This document shows positions 16,610-24,441 of a stretch of 64,000 nucleotides of DNA, piece by piece. The DNA is taken from positions 310,001 through 374,000 of the forward strand of contig JACKHW010000003.1 of NCBI GenBank assembly GCA_020638795.1, given 5' to 3'. The stretch's first letter is position 1. Each line of letters begins with the position of its first letter. The notes beneath the pieces are model-generated. The model saw only the letters and a program-made list of their open reading frames with translations. It was not told where the DNA came from and ran no database searches. The DNA is from Planctomycetota bacterium (GTDB taxonomy: Bacteria; Planctomycetota; UBA1135; GCA-002748355). The position numbers and the translations under genes are program-made.

Positions 16610-17478
16610 TCGCCCGGGATCGTTTGCACACGCTCTTCTTGTGCACGACCCGGCGCAATCGTGCCCGAGGTCGGCGAACTCGCGCTCGCGTACGGCAACT
16701 TGGGCATTCGTCCGGCGAGCCAAGCATCGCGTCCGGCTTCGCACGCGAGCCCCATCGCGCGCGCCATGCGCACGGGGTCGTTCGCCTTCGCGATCGCGGT
16801 GTTGAGCAGAATGCCATCGGCACCTTGCTCCATCGCGATCGCGACGTCCGATGCGGTTCCCACGCCCGCGTCGACGAGTACGGGCACGGTGACGCTCTCG
16901 AGAATAAAGCGGAGATTGAGCAGGTTGATCACGCCTTGACCCGATCCGATCGGCGACCCGGCCGGCATGACGGCGGCGACACCGACGTCCTCGAGGCGCT
17001 TGGCGATGATCGGATCATCGCTCGTGTAGCAGAGGACCTGAAACCCCTCGCTCACGAGTTGCTTCGCGGCTTCGAGCGTTCCGACGGGGTCGGGCAGCAA
17101 GGTCTTGGGGTCGCCGAGAACCTCGAGTTTTACGAACTCGCTCAAGCCGAGTTCTCGACCGAGCCGCGCGGTCCGAACCGCATCGTCAGCCGTGAAGCAT
17201 CCCGCGGTGTTCGGGAGGAGCACGATGCGATCACGATCGAGGAAGTCGAGCAGGACCTTGCCATCGTCGCGCTTGCCGAGGTCGAGGCGACGCACGGCAA
17301 CGGTCACGCACTCGCTCCCGGAGGCATCGATCGCGTCGCGCATCTGCTCGAAGCTCGCGTACTTACCGGTGCCGACGAACAGGCGCGACGCGAACGTGCG
17401 CCCGCCCAGGACGAGCGGCCGATCCACCGGTGCCTTCAAGTCGCGATAGGGTGTTCCCTCGGTGCTGCTTGCAGTCAT
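16606..17478 (-). CDS. thiG: Thiazole synthase
   Basis: This 290-residue TIM-barrel enzyme forms the thiazole phosphate moiety of thiamine from deoxyxylulose-5-phosphate, dehydroglycine and ThiS thiocarboxylate. Signature blocks are 'SRLFVGTGKYASFEQMRDAI', 'VTVAVRRLD', 'LPNTAGCFTADDAVRTARLGREL', 'FVKLEVLGDPKTLLPD' (with the Schiff-base lysine), 'MPAGSPIGSGQGV' and 'VLVDAGVGTASDVAIAMEQGADGILLNTAIA'. The C-terminus carries about 20 extra residues. thiS lies immediately upstream; thiF, thiO/thiH and thiE are not in the window. Confidence 0.97.
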   Translation of the reverse strand: MTASSTEGTPYRDLKAPVDRPLVLGGRTFASRLFVGTGKYASFEQMRDAIDASGSECVTVAVRRLDLGKRDDGKVLLDFLDRDRIVLLPNTAGCFTADDAVRTARLGRELGLSEFVKLEVLGDPKTLLPDPVGTLEAAKQLVSEGFQVLCYTSDDPIIAKRLEDVGVAAVMPAGSPIGSGQGVINLLNLRFILESVTVPVLVDAGVGTASDVAIAMEQGADGILLNTAIAKANDPVRMARAMGLACEAGRDAWLAGRMPKLPYASASSPTSGTIAPGRAQEERVQTIPGE

Positions 17479-17502
17479 GCTTCGATAGGTCCTTGCTCGA
17501 TC

Positions 17503-17709
17503 TCAGCCCCCGCCCACGAGCGTCACGATTTCCAGCTCGTCGCCGTTCTCGAGTCGCGTCACCTCGTGCTCCGTCCTCGGGACGATTTGGCGATTGCGCT
17601 CGACCGCGACACCCGTGCGCGGCAGGCCGAGGGCTTCGAGGAGGTCGGTGACGGAGAGCGGCCCCTCGAAGGTCCGCACTTCGCCGTTGATGGAAAGATT
17701 CAGATTCAC
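17503..17709 (-). CDS. thiS: Sulfur carrier protein ThiS
   Basis: A GTG at 17709 gives a 68-residue ubiquitin-fold protein; an in-frame ATG at 17772 would add 21 residues that do not belong to the family. It begins 'NLNLSINGEVRTFEGPLSVTDLLEALGL', continues 'GVAVERNRQIVPRTEHEVTRLENGDELEIVTLVGGG', and ends in the essential Gly-Gly that is adenylated by ThiF and converted to a thiocarboxylate. It lies 24 bp before thiG on the same strand, the standard thiSG arrangement. It is 141 bp from the divergent kinase gene. Confidence 0.92.
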   Translation of the reverse strand: MNLNLSINGEVRTFEGPLSVTDLLEALGLPRTGVAVERNRQIVPRTEHEVTRLENGDELEIVTLVGGG

Positions 17710-17850
17710 GGCGCGCCCAGTCTCGGCCGGCACCACGTCGCTTTCCAGTCGCAAACGGTCGCGGTACGGCATCCGTTCGCGGATCGCGAGTCGGCGGGAG
17801 TGCGGGACGCATGCTGGACATCGCGGCGCTGCGGCTACACTCGGAGGACC

Positions 17851-18966
17851 ATGGATCATCGGACGGGTGAAACGCTCGCACTCCTCGTGCACAAGGGCTT
17901 CCTGAGCGCCGATGCGGCACGACGTGCGCTCGCGGAACGCTCGGGCGAGGAGACGCTGCCCGAGACGCTCGGCCGACTCGGATACCTCGAAACCGCGGAG
18001 GCCGTCCGGCTCTTTGCCAATCGAGTCGGCGAAGACCCGAGACTCACGCGCTACGAGATCGTGCGACGCATCGGCGACGGTGGGACCGCGATCGTGTTCG
18101 AGGGCATCGACCGCAAGAGCGGCGAACACGTCGCGCTCAAGATTCTTCGCGAGGAGTTCGCCCGTGATCGGACGCGCCTAGAGCGCTTCGTCGCCGAGGC
18201 AAAGTTGCTCTGCGAGCTCGAGCACGAAGGACTCGTGCGGGGCTTTCGCGTCGCAAAGGATCAGGGGACGGTGTTCCTCGCGATGGAACTGCTGCCGAGC
18301 GAGACACTCGAAGATCGCCTCGTCGCCGGTGAGCGGTTCGAAGAATCCGAAGCGTTGCGCGCGATCCGGGATGTCGCGAGTTCGCTCGTGTATCTGCGCG
18401 GCAAGGGCATCGTCCATCGCGATCTCAAACCAGGCAACATGATCCGCACCGAAGAAGGGAGCGTGAAGCTTATCGATCTCGGGTTCGCCGCACGCATCGG
18501 AAGCGTCGAAGAGAGTTCGACAACGGTCGGTACGGTTGCCTACATCGCACCCGAACAGGCCCGCGGCGAAGGCGACCTCGACGCGCGAGCGGACATTTAT
18601 TCACTCGGCGCCACGCTCTACCACCTCGTCGTCGGCGAACCGCCCTTCGCGGGAGAGGACAGTCAAGAGGTGCTCGAGAAGCAAGTCTTCGCCGAACTCT
18701 CGTCCGAACGCATCAAGGCCCTCGGTCTGTCCCCGACCCTGCACTACTTGATCGAGAAGATGATGGCGAAGGACAAGGCGATTCGCTTTCAAGATGCGAG
18801 CGAGATCGTGCGCGATCTCGAAGAGAAGATCGGTGACGATCTCCGGCGAGGATCGACCGGAGCGACGACGCCGGGCAAGAACGTTTCGGGCGGCCGCGCT
18901 TCCTCGCGGTCGACCTCTTCGCGATCGACTTCGAAGTCGAGAACGCGCGGTCGCCGCCGCCGCTGA
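17851..18966 (+). CDS. Serine/threonine protein kinase (Hanks type)
   Basis: The ATG at 17851 follows a good GGAGG. The 371-residue protein has a ~65-residue N-terminal helical region resembling the 'LV..G.ls...a..AL' modules found before planctomycete kinases. The kinase domain runs from about 68 to 335: Gly-rich loop 'IGDGGTA' (74-80), VAIK-type lysine K97, catalytic 'HRDLKPGN' (189-196), a metal-binding DLG instead of DFG (209-211), and 'APEQ'. The C-terminal tail is an Arg/Ser-rich low-complexity stretch ('SSRSTSSRSTSKSRTRGRRRR') that may bind nucleic acid or acidic partners. No membrane segment is present, so it is cytoplasmic. Confidence 0.93.
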   Translation: MDHRTGETLALLVHKGFLSADAARRALAERSGEETLPETLGRLGYLETAEAVRLFANRVGEDPRLTRYEIVRRIGDGGTAIVFEGIDRKSGEHVALKILREEFARDRTRLERFVAEAKLLCELEHEGLVRGFRVAKDQGTVFLAMELLPSETLEDRLVAGERFEESEALRAIRDVASSLVYLRGKGIVHRDLKPGNMIRTEEGSVKLIDLGFAARIGSVEESSTTVGTVAYIAPEQARGEGDLDARADIYSLGATLYHLVVGEPPFAGEDSQEVLEKQVFAELSSERIKALGLSPTLHYLIEKMMAKDKAIRFQDASEIVRDLEEKIGDDLRRGSTGATTPGKNVSGGRASSRSTSSRSTSKSRTRGRRRR

Positions 18967-18978
18967 TCGAGGTCGACC

Positions 18979-19332
18979 GTGCCTCGCGCGTTCTCGTTCT
19001 CCTGCAAGCGTTGCGGGAATTGCTGCACCCGCGCGGACGGCAGAGTTCGGATCACCGAGGACGATGTTCCGCGCATCGCCGCCGCCCTCGGGCTGTCCGT
19101 CGCCGGATTCCGCTCTCGATTCTTGAACCCCGGCCCGGATGGCTCCTGGCTCGTTCGGCTCTTGCCGGGCGGTTCGTGTCCGTGGTTCTCGCGTGAAGGC
19201 GGCCTCGGTGCATGTCGCATCTACGACGCACGCCCCGAGCACTGCAAGACCTTCCCTCACTGGCCCGAGATCCTCGAAGACGACGCGGCATTCGCCGAGG
19301 TCAGGCGCTTCTGCGCAGGCATCGAAGTCTGA
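18979..19332 (+). CDS. YkgJ/Flin-type cysteine-cluster (zinc/iron-chelating) protein
   Basis: A 117-residue protein with a GTG start 12 bp after the kinase stop. The cysteine pattern 'CKRCGNCCTR' near residue 9, then 'CPWF', 'CRIYDARPEHCKTFP' and 'RFCAG', is the YkgJ (UPF0153) signature, with 'CxxCGxCC' at the N-terminus and 'CxIYxxRPxxCRxFP' centrally. The family is predicted to bind zinc or an Fe-S cluster; its biochemical role is unknown. It is likely co-transcribed with the kinase. Confidence 0.88.
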   Translation: MPRAFSFSCKRCGNCCTRADGRVRITEDDVPRIAAALGLSVAGFRSRFLNPGPDGSWLVRLLPGGSCPWFSREGGLGACRIYDARPEHCKTFPHWPEILEDDAAFAEVRRFCAGIEV

Positions 19333-19449
19333 CGTTGAGCACCGAATCGCAAAGGGGACGCCGTGCTCTCCGCGATGCGATGGGGACTCCACGTCTGGCC
19401 CACGACGGCGATCACGATTCCGTAACGATACGGGTCGATAAGGTCCCCC

Positions 19450-20694
19450 ATGGCTCTGGTATCCGCACTCCCCGTTCTGCTCGCGCTCGTAACTCCGCAA
19501 TACGAGACGGCTGCGGAGCGCCTGCGCAAGGACTGCCAGGCCGCCCTCGAAGCCGGTAAGGACGACCGTGCCCTCGCTCTGGCGCGCCAGGCTTGGCGTC
19601 TCGAACCCGGACACGAGAAGACGCGCGAACTCAGGGCGGCAGCAATCGTCAGGCTCGGCACACGCTTGATGCTCTCGAACGAGTTCGAACGCGCTCGCGA
19701 TCTCTTTCGAGAAGGGATCGCGACGCTCGACACGAACGCGATGCTGCACCTGGGGGCAGGTCAGGCCGCCAAGGAACTGCACGACAGCCTCGGAGCTATC
19801 CGCAGTTTTCGCCGGGCGACGGAACTCGATCCCAAACTCACGCCAGCCTTCATCGCACTCGGATCCGTGCTCTACGAGCAGGGAGCCTTCGACGACGCGA
19901 AGAAAGCACTGACCCGCGCACTCGAACTCGAACCGAAGAACGTCCTCGCCCGCACGCTGATCCAACGTGCGAGCGACGATGCCAAAGTCGAGACGCCATT
20001 CCAGACGCACGCGAGCAGACACTTCGAACTCGCCTACCACGGCGAACGGCGAGGGCTCGATCGCTTCCAACCCGCGATCCTCGACTATCTCGAACAGCGT
20101 TACGCGCTGATGCACGAACTCCTGCGAAAGCAACCGGAGCGTCCGATCCGGGTGATGCTCTACACGAAGACGGAGTTCCAGACCCTCAACCGCAACGCGG
20201 ACTGGGTGCAGGCGTACTACGACGGCAAGGTCCGCATCCCCGTCGATTCGTGGCAACGCAGCAAGGGCCGCGTCGAGGCCGCAATTCGTCACGAGCTGAC
20301 CCACGCATTCCTCCAAGAGGTGCACGGATCGATGTCGGCGTGGCTCCACGAAGGCTTCGCGCAACGAATGGAAGGGATCGACCAGAAGATCGCCCTCGAA
20401 GAAATCGGGGATCGCGACCTCGTCGACGCGAAGAAGTTGCGTCGACCCTTCGTTCTCGAGCGCAATCCGCGTCGCGCACGCCTGCTCTACGCGCAGAGCA
20501 TCCTGCTCTACCTCGAGATCGAGAAGCGTCTCGGCAGCCGCGGGATCGCACCGCTCTTCGAGCGCATCGTGCGGGCCGAAGGCACGATGGCGGAGAAAGA
20601 AGACGCAGCGCTCGTCAGTCTGCTCGGTGTCGACCTCGAAGGTCTGATCCGGATTCTCGGTACAGGCTTGCGAACAGCGACTGCCGGCAGGTAA
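19450..20694 (+). CDS. TPR protein with HExxH metallopeptidase (MA-like) domain
   Basis: This 414-residue protein starts with a short signal-like hydrophobic stretch. Residues about 15-165 contain three to four tetratricopeptide repeats ('LGAIRSFRRATELDPKLTPAFIALGSVLYEQGAFDDAKKALTRALELEPKN'). The C-terminal half is a zinc-peptidase-like domain with 'IRHELTHAFLQEVHG', an HELTH motif with glutamate catalyst, then 'WLHEGFAQRMEG' supplying the third ligand. This matches the 'peptidase MA-like' architecture frequent in Planctomycetes and Acidobacteria. It is probably extracytoplasmic. The substrate is unknown. Confidence 0.85.
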   Translation: MALVSALPVLLALVTPQYETAAERLRKDCQAALEAGKDDRALALARQAWRLEPGHEKTRELRAAAIVRLGTRLMLSNEFERARDLFREGIATLDTNAMLHLGAGQAAKELHDSLGAIRSFRRATELDPKLTPAFIALGSVLYEQGAFDDAKKALTRALELEPKNVLARTLIQRASDDAKVETPFQTHASRHFELAYHGERRGLDRFQPAILDYLEQRYALMHELLRKQPERPIRVMLYTKTEFQTLNRNADWVQAYYDGKVRIPVDSWQRSKGRVEAAIRHELTHAFLQEVHGSMSAWLHEGFAQRMEGIDQKIALEEIGDRDLVDAKKLRRPFVLERNPRRARLLYAQSILLYLEIEKRLGSRGIAPLFERIVRAEGTMAEKEDAALVSLLGVDLEGLIRILGTGLRTATAGR

Positions 20695-20730
20695 TCCGTA
20701 ACCAAGCTCGACGCACCGCGATGAAGATGC

Positions 20731-21411
20731 GTGAGCGAACGAGCACCACCCGCACTCGACCTGCGCGAGCGATTGCGCGGGTTCGGGATCGACTCCCTCA
20801 GCGATGAGGATCTGCTGGCGCTCGTGCTCCGCACGGGCAGACCCGGCGAAAACGCGCGTGGTCTCGCGCGCCGCATTCTCGATCGGCTCGGTTCGTCTCG
20901 CGAACTCGCGAGGACCTCGGTGCAAGAACTCGAAGCGATCGCGGGGATCGGTCCTGCGCGTGCCGCGAGCGTCGTGGCGGCTGTCGCGCTCGGGCAGCGC
21001 GCGCACCACAAGCGTGCGGAGTTCCTCAGCGCACTCTCGAGCCCCGTCGATGCCGCCGATCACGTGCGTGGTCACGTCTCGGGCACGCTGCAGGAGGAGT
21101 TCCACGTGCTGCTCCTCGACTGCAAACATCGCGTGGTCGGCCACCGAAGAGTCAGTGTCGGCACCTTGCAAGCGAGCCTCGTGCATCCGCGCGAGGTCTT
21201 CCGTCCGGCAATCAGGGCCGGGGCAGCGGCAATCCTCGTCGCGCACAATCACCCGAGCGGCGACCCGACACCGTCAGAGGAGGACCGCGCAGTGACGCAG
21301 CGATTGCGCGAGGTCGGCGGGAACATCGGCATCCCGCTCCTCGACCACCTCGTGCTCGGTGAAGAAGCGTTCTACAGCTTCGCCGAACAACGTCTGATCC
21401 CCTGGGACTGA
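20731..21411 (+). CDS. radC: RadC/MPN-domain protein (JAB metallo-fold)
   Basis: A 226-residue RadC-family protein of standard length with a GTG start. The N-terminal UPF0758 helix-hairpin-helix region (about 12-90, 'LVLRTGRPGENARGLARRIL', 'LEAIAGIGPARAASVVAAVALGQR') precedes the JAB/MPN+ domain with the metal-binding signature 'HNHPSGDPTPSEED' (H172, H174, D185 region) and an upstream 'GTLQASLVHPREVF' block. Despite its name its role in DNA repair is doubtful; MPN domains are zinc isopeptidase-like folds. Confidence 0.95.
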   Translation: MSERAPPALDLRERLRGFGIDSLSDEDLLALVLRTGRPGENARGLARRILDRLGSSRELARTSVQELEAIAGIGPARAASVVAAVALGQRAHHKRAEFLSALSSPVDAADHVRGHVSGTLQEEFHVLLLDCKHRVVGHRRVSVGTLQASLVHPREVFRPAIRAGAAAILVAHNHPSGDPTPSEEDRAVTQRLREVGGNIGIPLLDHLVLGEEAFYSFAEQRLIPWD

Positions 21412-21486
21412 TTCCGTCCCGCGCAGCGTCGGCCCGGACGGGCAATCTTCACCATCACGCATGTTGTGTGGACGGGGACGGACGCC

Positions 21487-21768
21487 ATGATTCGATACGT
21501 GGTCCAGGTCTCCTTCACGCCGAACCTCGGAGTCCATGTCGACGTGACGCCGCTCGACGTGGATGGCCGGACCGTGCGCGAAGCACTGGAAGCCGTGTTC
21601 CGAGCACGTCCTCGCATGCGCGGCTACGTGCTCGACGATCAAGGACGCTTGCGCGCCCACGTCAACGTCTTCGTCTCCGGACAGATGATTCGAGACCGGG
21701 ACCTGCAGTCCGACGCGATCGATGCTTCGACGTCGCTCTGGGTGTTCCAGGCGTTGTCCGGAGGGTGA
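21487..21768 (+). CDS. MoaD/ThiS-like sulfur-carrier (ubiquitin-fold) protein
   Basis: This 93-residue protein is predicted to adopt a beta-grasp fold: 'IRYVVQVSFTPNLGVHVDVTPLDVDGRTVREALEAVFRARPRMRGYVLDDQGRLRAHVNVFVSGQMI' follows the MoaD pattern of strand, helix and 'hVnVFVNg'. It terminates exactly in Gly-Gly ('QALSGG'), the residue pair activated by E1-like enzymes for sulfur transfer. No moaE, thiF/moeB or molybdopterin genes are near. Its stop overlaps a GTG that can start the next gene (GTGA), tying it to a beta-propeller protein. Confidence 0.82.
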   Translation: MIRYVVQVSFTPNLGVHVDVTPLDVDGRTVREALEAVFRARPRMRGYVLDDQGRLRAHVNVFVSGQMIRDRDLQSDAIDASTSLWVFQALSGG

Positions 21769-22916
21769 CACCCACGAACGAGCGTGAACTCATGGAGGAC
21801 AAGGACACCGTGCTGCACATCGCGACCCGAAAAGGGCTCTTCCGGTACGAACAGCGTGCTTCGTCGTGGGACCTCGCCGGAACCGCGTTCTTGGGCGAGA
21901 ACCTCTCGCTCGTTCACGTCGATCCGCGGGACGGCGCGGTCTACGCCGCGCTCGACACCGGACACTTCGGACCGAAGCTGCATCGCAGCGAGGACGGAGG
22001 ACAGACATTCGAAGAGATCGGGCTGCCTGCCTATCCCGCAATGCCGGAAGGCTGGGAGGAGATGCCGCAGTTCGACGGCAAACCGATCACCTGGAACCTC
22101 CGCATGATCTGGTCGTTCGCGCACGGTGGCGACGATCAACCGGGTCGACTCTGGATCGGATCCATCCCGGGCGGCCTCTTCCGGAGCGACGACCGCGGTG
22201 CGACGTGGCAGCTCGTCGAATCGCTGTGGATGTCCGAACGTCGTAAAGGCTGGTTCGGCGGTGGCGCCGATGCCCCTGGCATCCACTCGATCTGCGTCGA
22301 TCCCCGCAATAGCGAACACGTCGTCCTCGGGGTGTCCTGCGGCGGAGTCTGGCGCACCCAAGACGACGGCGAGACCTGGGAGCAGAAGGCACACGGAATG
22401 CGTGCCGAGTACTGCCCGCCCGAGCAAGCCTACGAACCTTGGACGCAAGATCCACACTGCGTCGTGCAGTGTCGCGACGAACCGACGACGTTCTGGGCCC
22501 AGCACCACAACGGGATCTTCGTGTCGACGAACGATCTCGAGTCGTGGGAAGAAATCGAAGGCGTGCAGCCGTCCGTCTTCGGCTTCCCGGTCGCCGTGCA
22601 TCCACAAGATGGTAAGCGAGCGTGGTTCGTGCCCGCGCAGAAGGACCAACACCGTATCCCGAAGGACGCGCGGGTCGTCGTCACGCGCACCAAGGACGGC
22701 GGCAAGAGCTTCGACGTCCTCGATCGTGGGCTACCCGCGCCGCCGGCCTATGACCTCGTTTACCGTCACGCACTCGACATCGACGCGAGTGGCGAGCGGC
22801 TCGCGTTCGGCAGTACGACCGGAAGCCTCTGGGCGACGACCGACGGCGGCGAAAGCTGGACGACGTTGTCGACGCACCTGCCACCCGTCTACGCGGTGCG
22901 CTTCGCAGACCGCTGA
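21765..22916 (+). CDS. BNR/WD40-like beta-propeller protein (exo-alpha-sialidase-like fold)
   Basis: The GTG at 21765 overlaps the preceding stop; an ATG at 21792 is the alternative. The ~383-residue protein begins 'VLHIATRKGLFRYE' and contains several Asp-box (BNR) repeats of the form S-x-D-x-G-x-T-W: 'RSEDGGQTFEEI', 'RSDDRGATWQLV', 'RTQDDGETWEQ', 'TKDGGKSFDVL', 'TTDGGESWTTL'. The fold is that of sialidases and photosystem-assembly-like propellers, but sialidase catalytic residues are not evident. There is no signal peptide, so it is cytoplasmic. It is paired with the sulfur-carrier-like protein upstream. Confidence 0.85.
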   Translation: MTPTNERELMEDKDTVLHIATRKGLFRYEQRASSWDLAGTAFLGENLSLVHVDPRDGAVYAALDTGHFGPKLHRSEDGGQTFEEIGLPAYPAMPEGWEEMPQFDGKPITWNLRMIWSFAHGGDDQPGRLWIGSIPGGLFRSDDRGATWQLVESLWMSERRKGWFGGGADAPGIHSICVDPRNSEHVVLGVSCGGVWRTQDDGETWEQKAHGMRAEYCPPEQAYEPWTQDPHCVVQCRDEPTTFWAQHHNGIFVSTNDLESWEEIEGVQPSVFGFPVAVHPQDGKRAWFVPAQKDQHRIPKDARVVVTRTKDGGKSFDVLDRGLPAPPAYDLVYRHALDIDASGERLAFGSTTGSLWATTDGGESWTTLSTHLPPVYAVRFADR

Positions 22917-22929
22917 GCGCGGCGCCCAA

Positions 22930-24399
22930 TCACAGGGGCTCGAGGCGCGGCCCGCGCGGCGTGTCGACGATCTTGAAACCCTCCGCTGTGATCTCGTCGC
23001 GGAGTCGATCGGCAGCCTGAAAGTCCTTCGACTTGCGGGCTGCCTCGCGCTCCGCAGTCTTGTCGAGCAGCGACTGACGGCGAGGGTCGTCGGGCTTGCC
23101 GCCCCACAGGACGCCGCCGACTTCGGCAGCGACATCGGGTTCGTCGCCGACGCAGCCGCACCAATCTTCGAGACGGCGGAACAGTGCGAGCGCGTTCTGT
23201 GCAGACTCGACACTCGGTTGCATCGCGTTTACGTCGGACACGAGGCCGGACAGGACGGCGAGCGCCTTCGCGATGTTGAGGTCGTCATCGAGAGCTTCGC
23301 CGAAAGCTGATTCGGCGTCGCGCAGCACGATGGTCGCGTCGTCCGTGCCGGCCGCTTCTTGCCCGTGCGCGATGCGCAGCAACCGTGCGCGGCATTCCTG
23401 GATGCGCGTCAGGAACGCGCGCGACTCGCCGAGCCCCGTGCGCGAGAAGTTCATCGGCATCCGGTAGTGCACGCGCAGCAACGCGAGCCGAATCTCGTGG
23501 CCCGTCCACCCTTCGCCGAGGAGCTGTTCGATCGTCAAGAAGTTGCCGAGGCTCTTCGCCATCTTCTTCTCGTCGACGAGGAGGTGCCGCGTGTGCAACC
23601 ACGTCCCGACGAACGGCACCTTCTCCGTGAAAGCCTCGCTCTGCGCGACTTCGCATTCGTGATGCGGGAACAGGTTGTCCTCACCACCGGTGTGCACGTC
23701 GAACTGATCACCGAGATACTTCCGACTCATCGCCGAGCACTCGATGTGCCATCCGGGAAAGCCCCGCCCCCACGGTGAATCCCATTGCATCAAGTGCTTG
23801 TCGTCGGTCTTCCAGAGCGCGAAGTCGCGCGGATCGCGCTTCTCCGGATTGACGGCGATCCGTGCACCCTCCTCGAGCTCTTCGATGACTTTGCCCGACA
23901 GCTTGCCGAAGCGAGGGAAGCTCGCGATCGAGTAGTACACGTTGCCACCGACGACATAGGCGTGCCCGTTCGCGACGAGCCCTTGGATGATCTCGATCAT
24001 CTCGGGGATGTGGTCCGTCGCCCGCGGATACTCCTGCGCGCGTCGCATGTGGAGCGCATCGACCGCAGCCAGAAACTCGCTTTCGTACTTGCGTGCGATG
24101 GCGTAGGGATCCAGCTTCTCGCGCCTTGCCGCGATCAGCATGCGATCCTCCCCCGAGTCGTCTAAGTCGTCCTCGGTCAAGTGCCCGACGTCGGTGATGT
24201 TCATCACTTGGACGACGTTCATCCCGCGCGCTTCGAGATGCCGCCGCAGGAGATCCGCGGTCAAGAACGACCGGAAGTTGCCGATATGAGGGCTCGAGTA
24301 GACCGTCGGACCGCAGTTGTACATGCGCACCACCCCGGGTTCCCGAGGTTCGAAGGGTCGCAATTCGGAGTGCGCGGTGTCATACAGTCGAAGCGTCAT
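22930..24399 (-). CDS. cysS: Cysteine--tRNA ligase
   Basis: A 489-residue class I aminoacyl-tRNA synthetase charging tRNA-Cys. The ATG at 24399 gives the canonical N-terminus 'LRLYDT..SELRPFEP....VRMYNCGPTVYSSPHIGN', with the zinc-binding Cys and HIGH motif. Further blocks are 'DVGHLTEDD', the zinc ligands in 'PGWHIECSAMS' and 'DVHTGGEDNLFPHHECEVAQSEA', and the KMSKS motif in the form 'KMAKSLGN'. The C-terminal DALR region and 'RDEITAEGFKIVDTPRGPRL' tail are complete. The very long frame continuing upstream of 24399 is antisense of the kinase gene and is not part of it. Confidence 0.97.
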   Translation of the reverse strand: MTLRLYDTAHSELRPFEPREPGVVRMYNCGPTVYSSPHIGNFRSFLTADLLRRHLEARGMNVVQVMNITDVGHLTEDDLDDSGEDRMLIAARREKLDPYAIARKYESEFLAAVDALHMRRAQEYPRATDHIPEMIEIIQGLVANGHAYVVGGNVYYSIASFPRFGKLSGKVIEELEEGARIAVNPEKRDPRDFALWKTDDKHLMQWDSPWGRGFPGWHIECSAMSRKYLGDQFDVHTGGEDNLFPHHECEVAQSEAFTEKVPFVGTWLHTRHLLVDEKKMAKSLGNFLTIEQLLGEGWTGHEIRLALLRVHYRMPMNFSRTGLGESRAFLTRIQECRARLLRIAHGQEAAGTDDATIVLRDAESAFGEALDDDLNIAKALAVLSGLVSDVNAMQPSVESAQNALALFRRLEDWCGCVGDEPDVAAEVGGVLWGGKPDDPRRQSLLDKTAEREAARKSKDFQAADRLRDEITAEGFKIVDTPRGPRLEPL

Positions 24400-24441
24400 G
24401 GTGCGCGCAAAGCATAGCAGCAGCAGCGAGAACTCCAGCAC

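Noticed and set aside
18601..21252. 883-codon minus-strand frame
   Set aside because: Runs opposite the kinase, YkgJ, TPR-peptidase and radC genes; composition is that of high-GC antisense.
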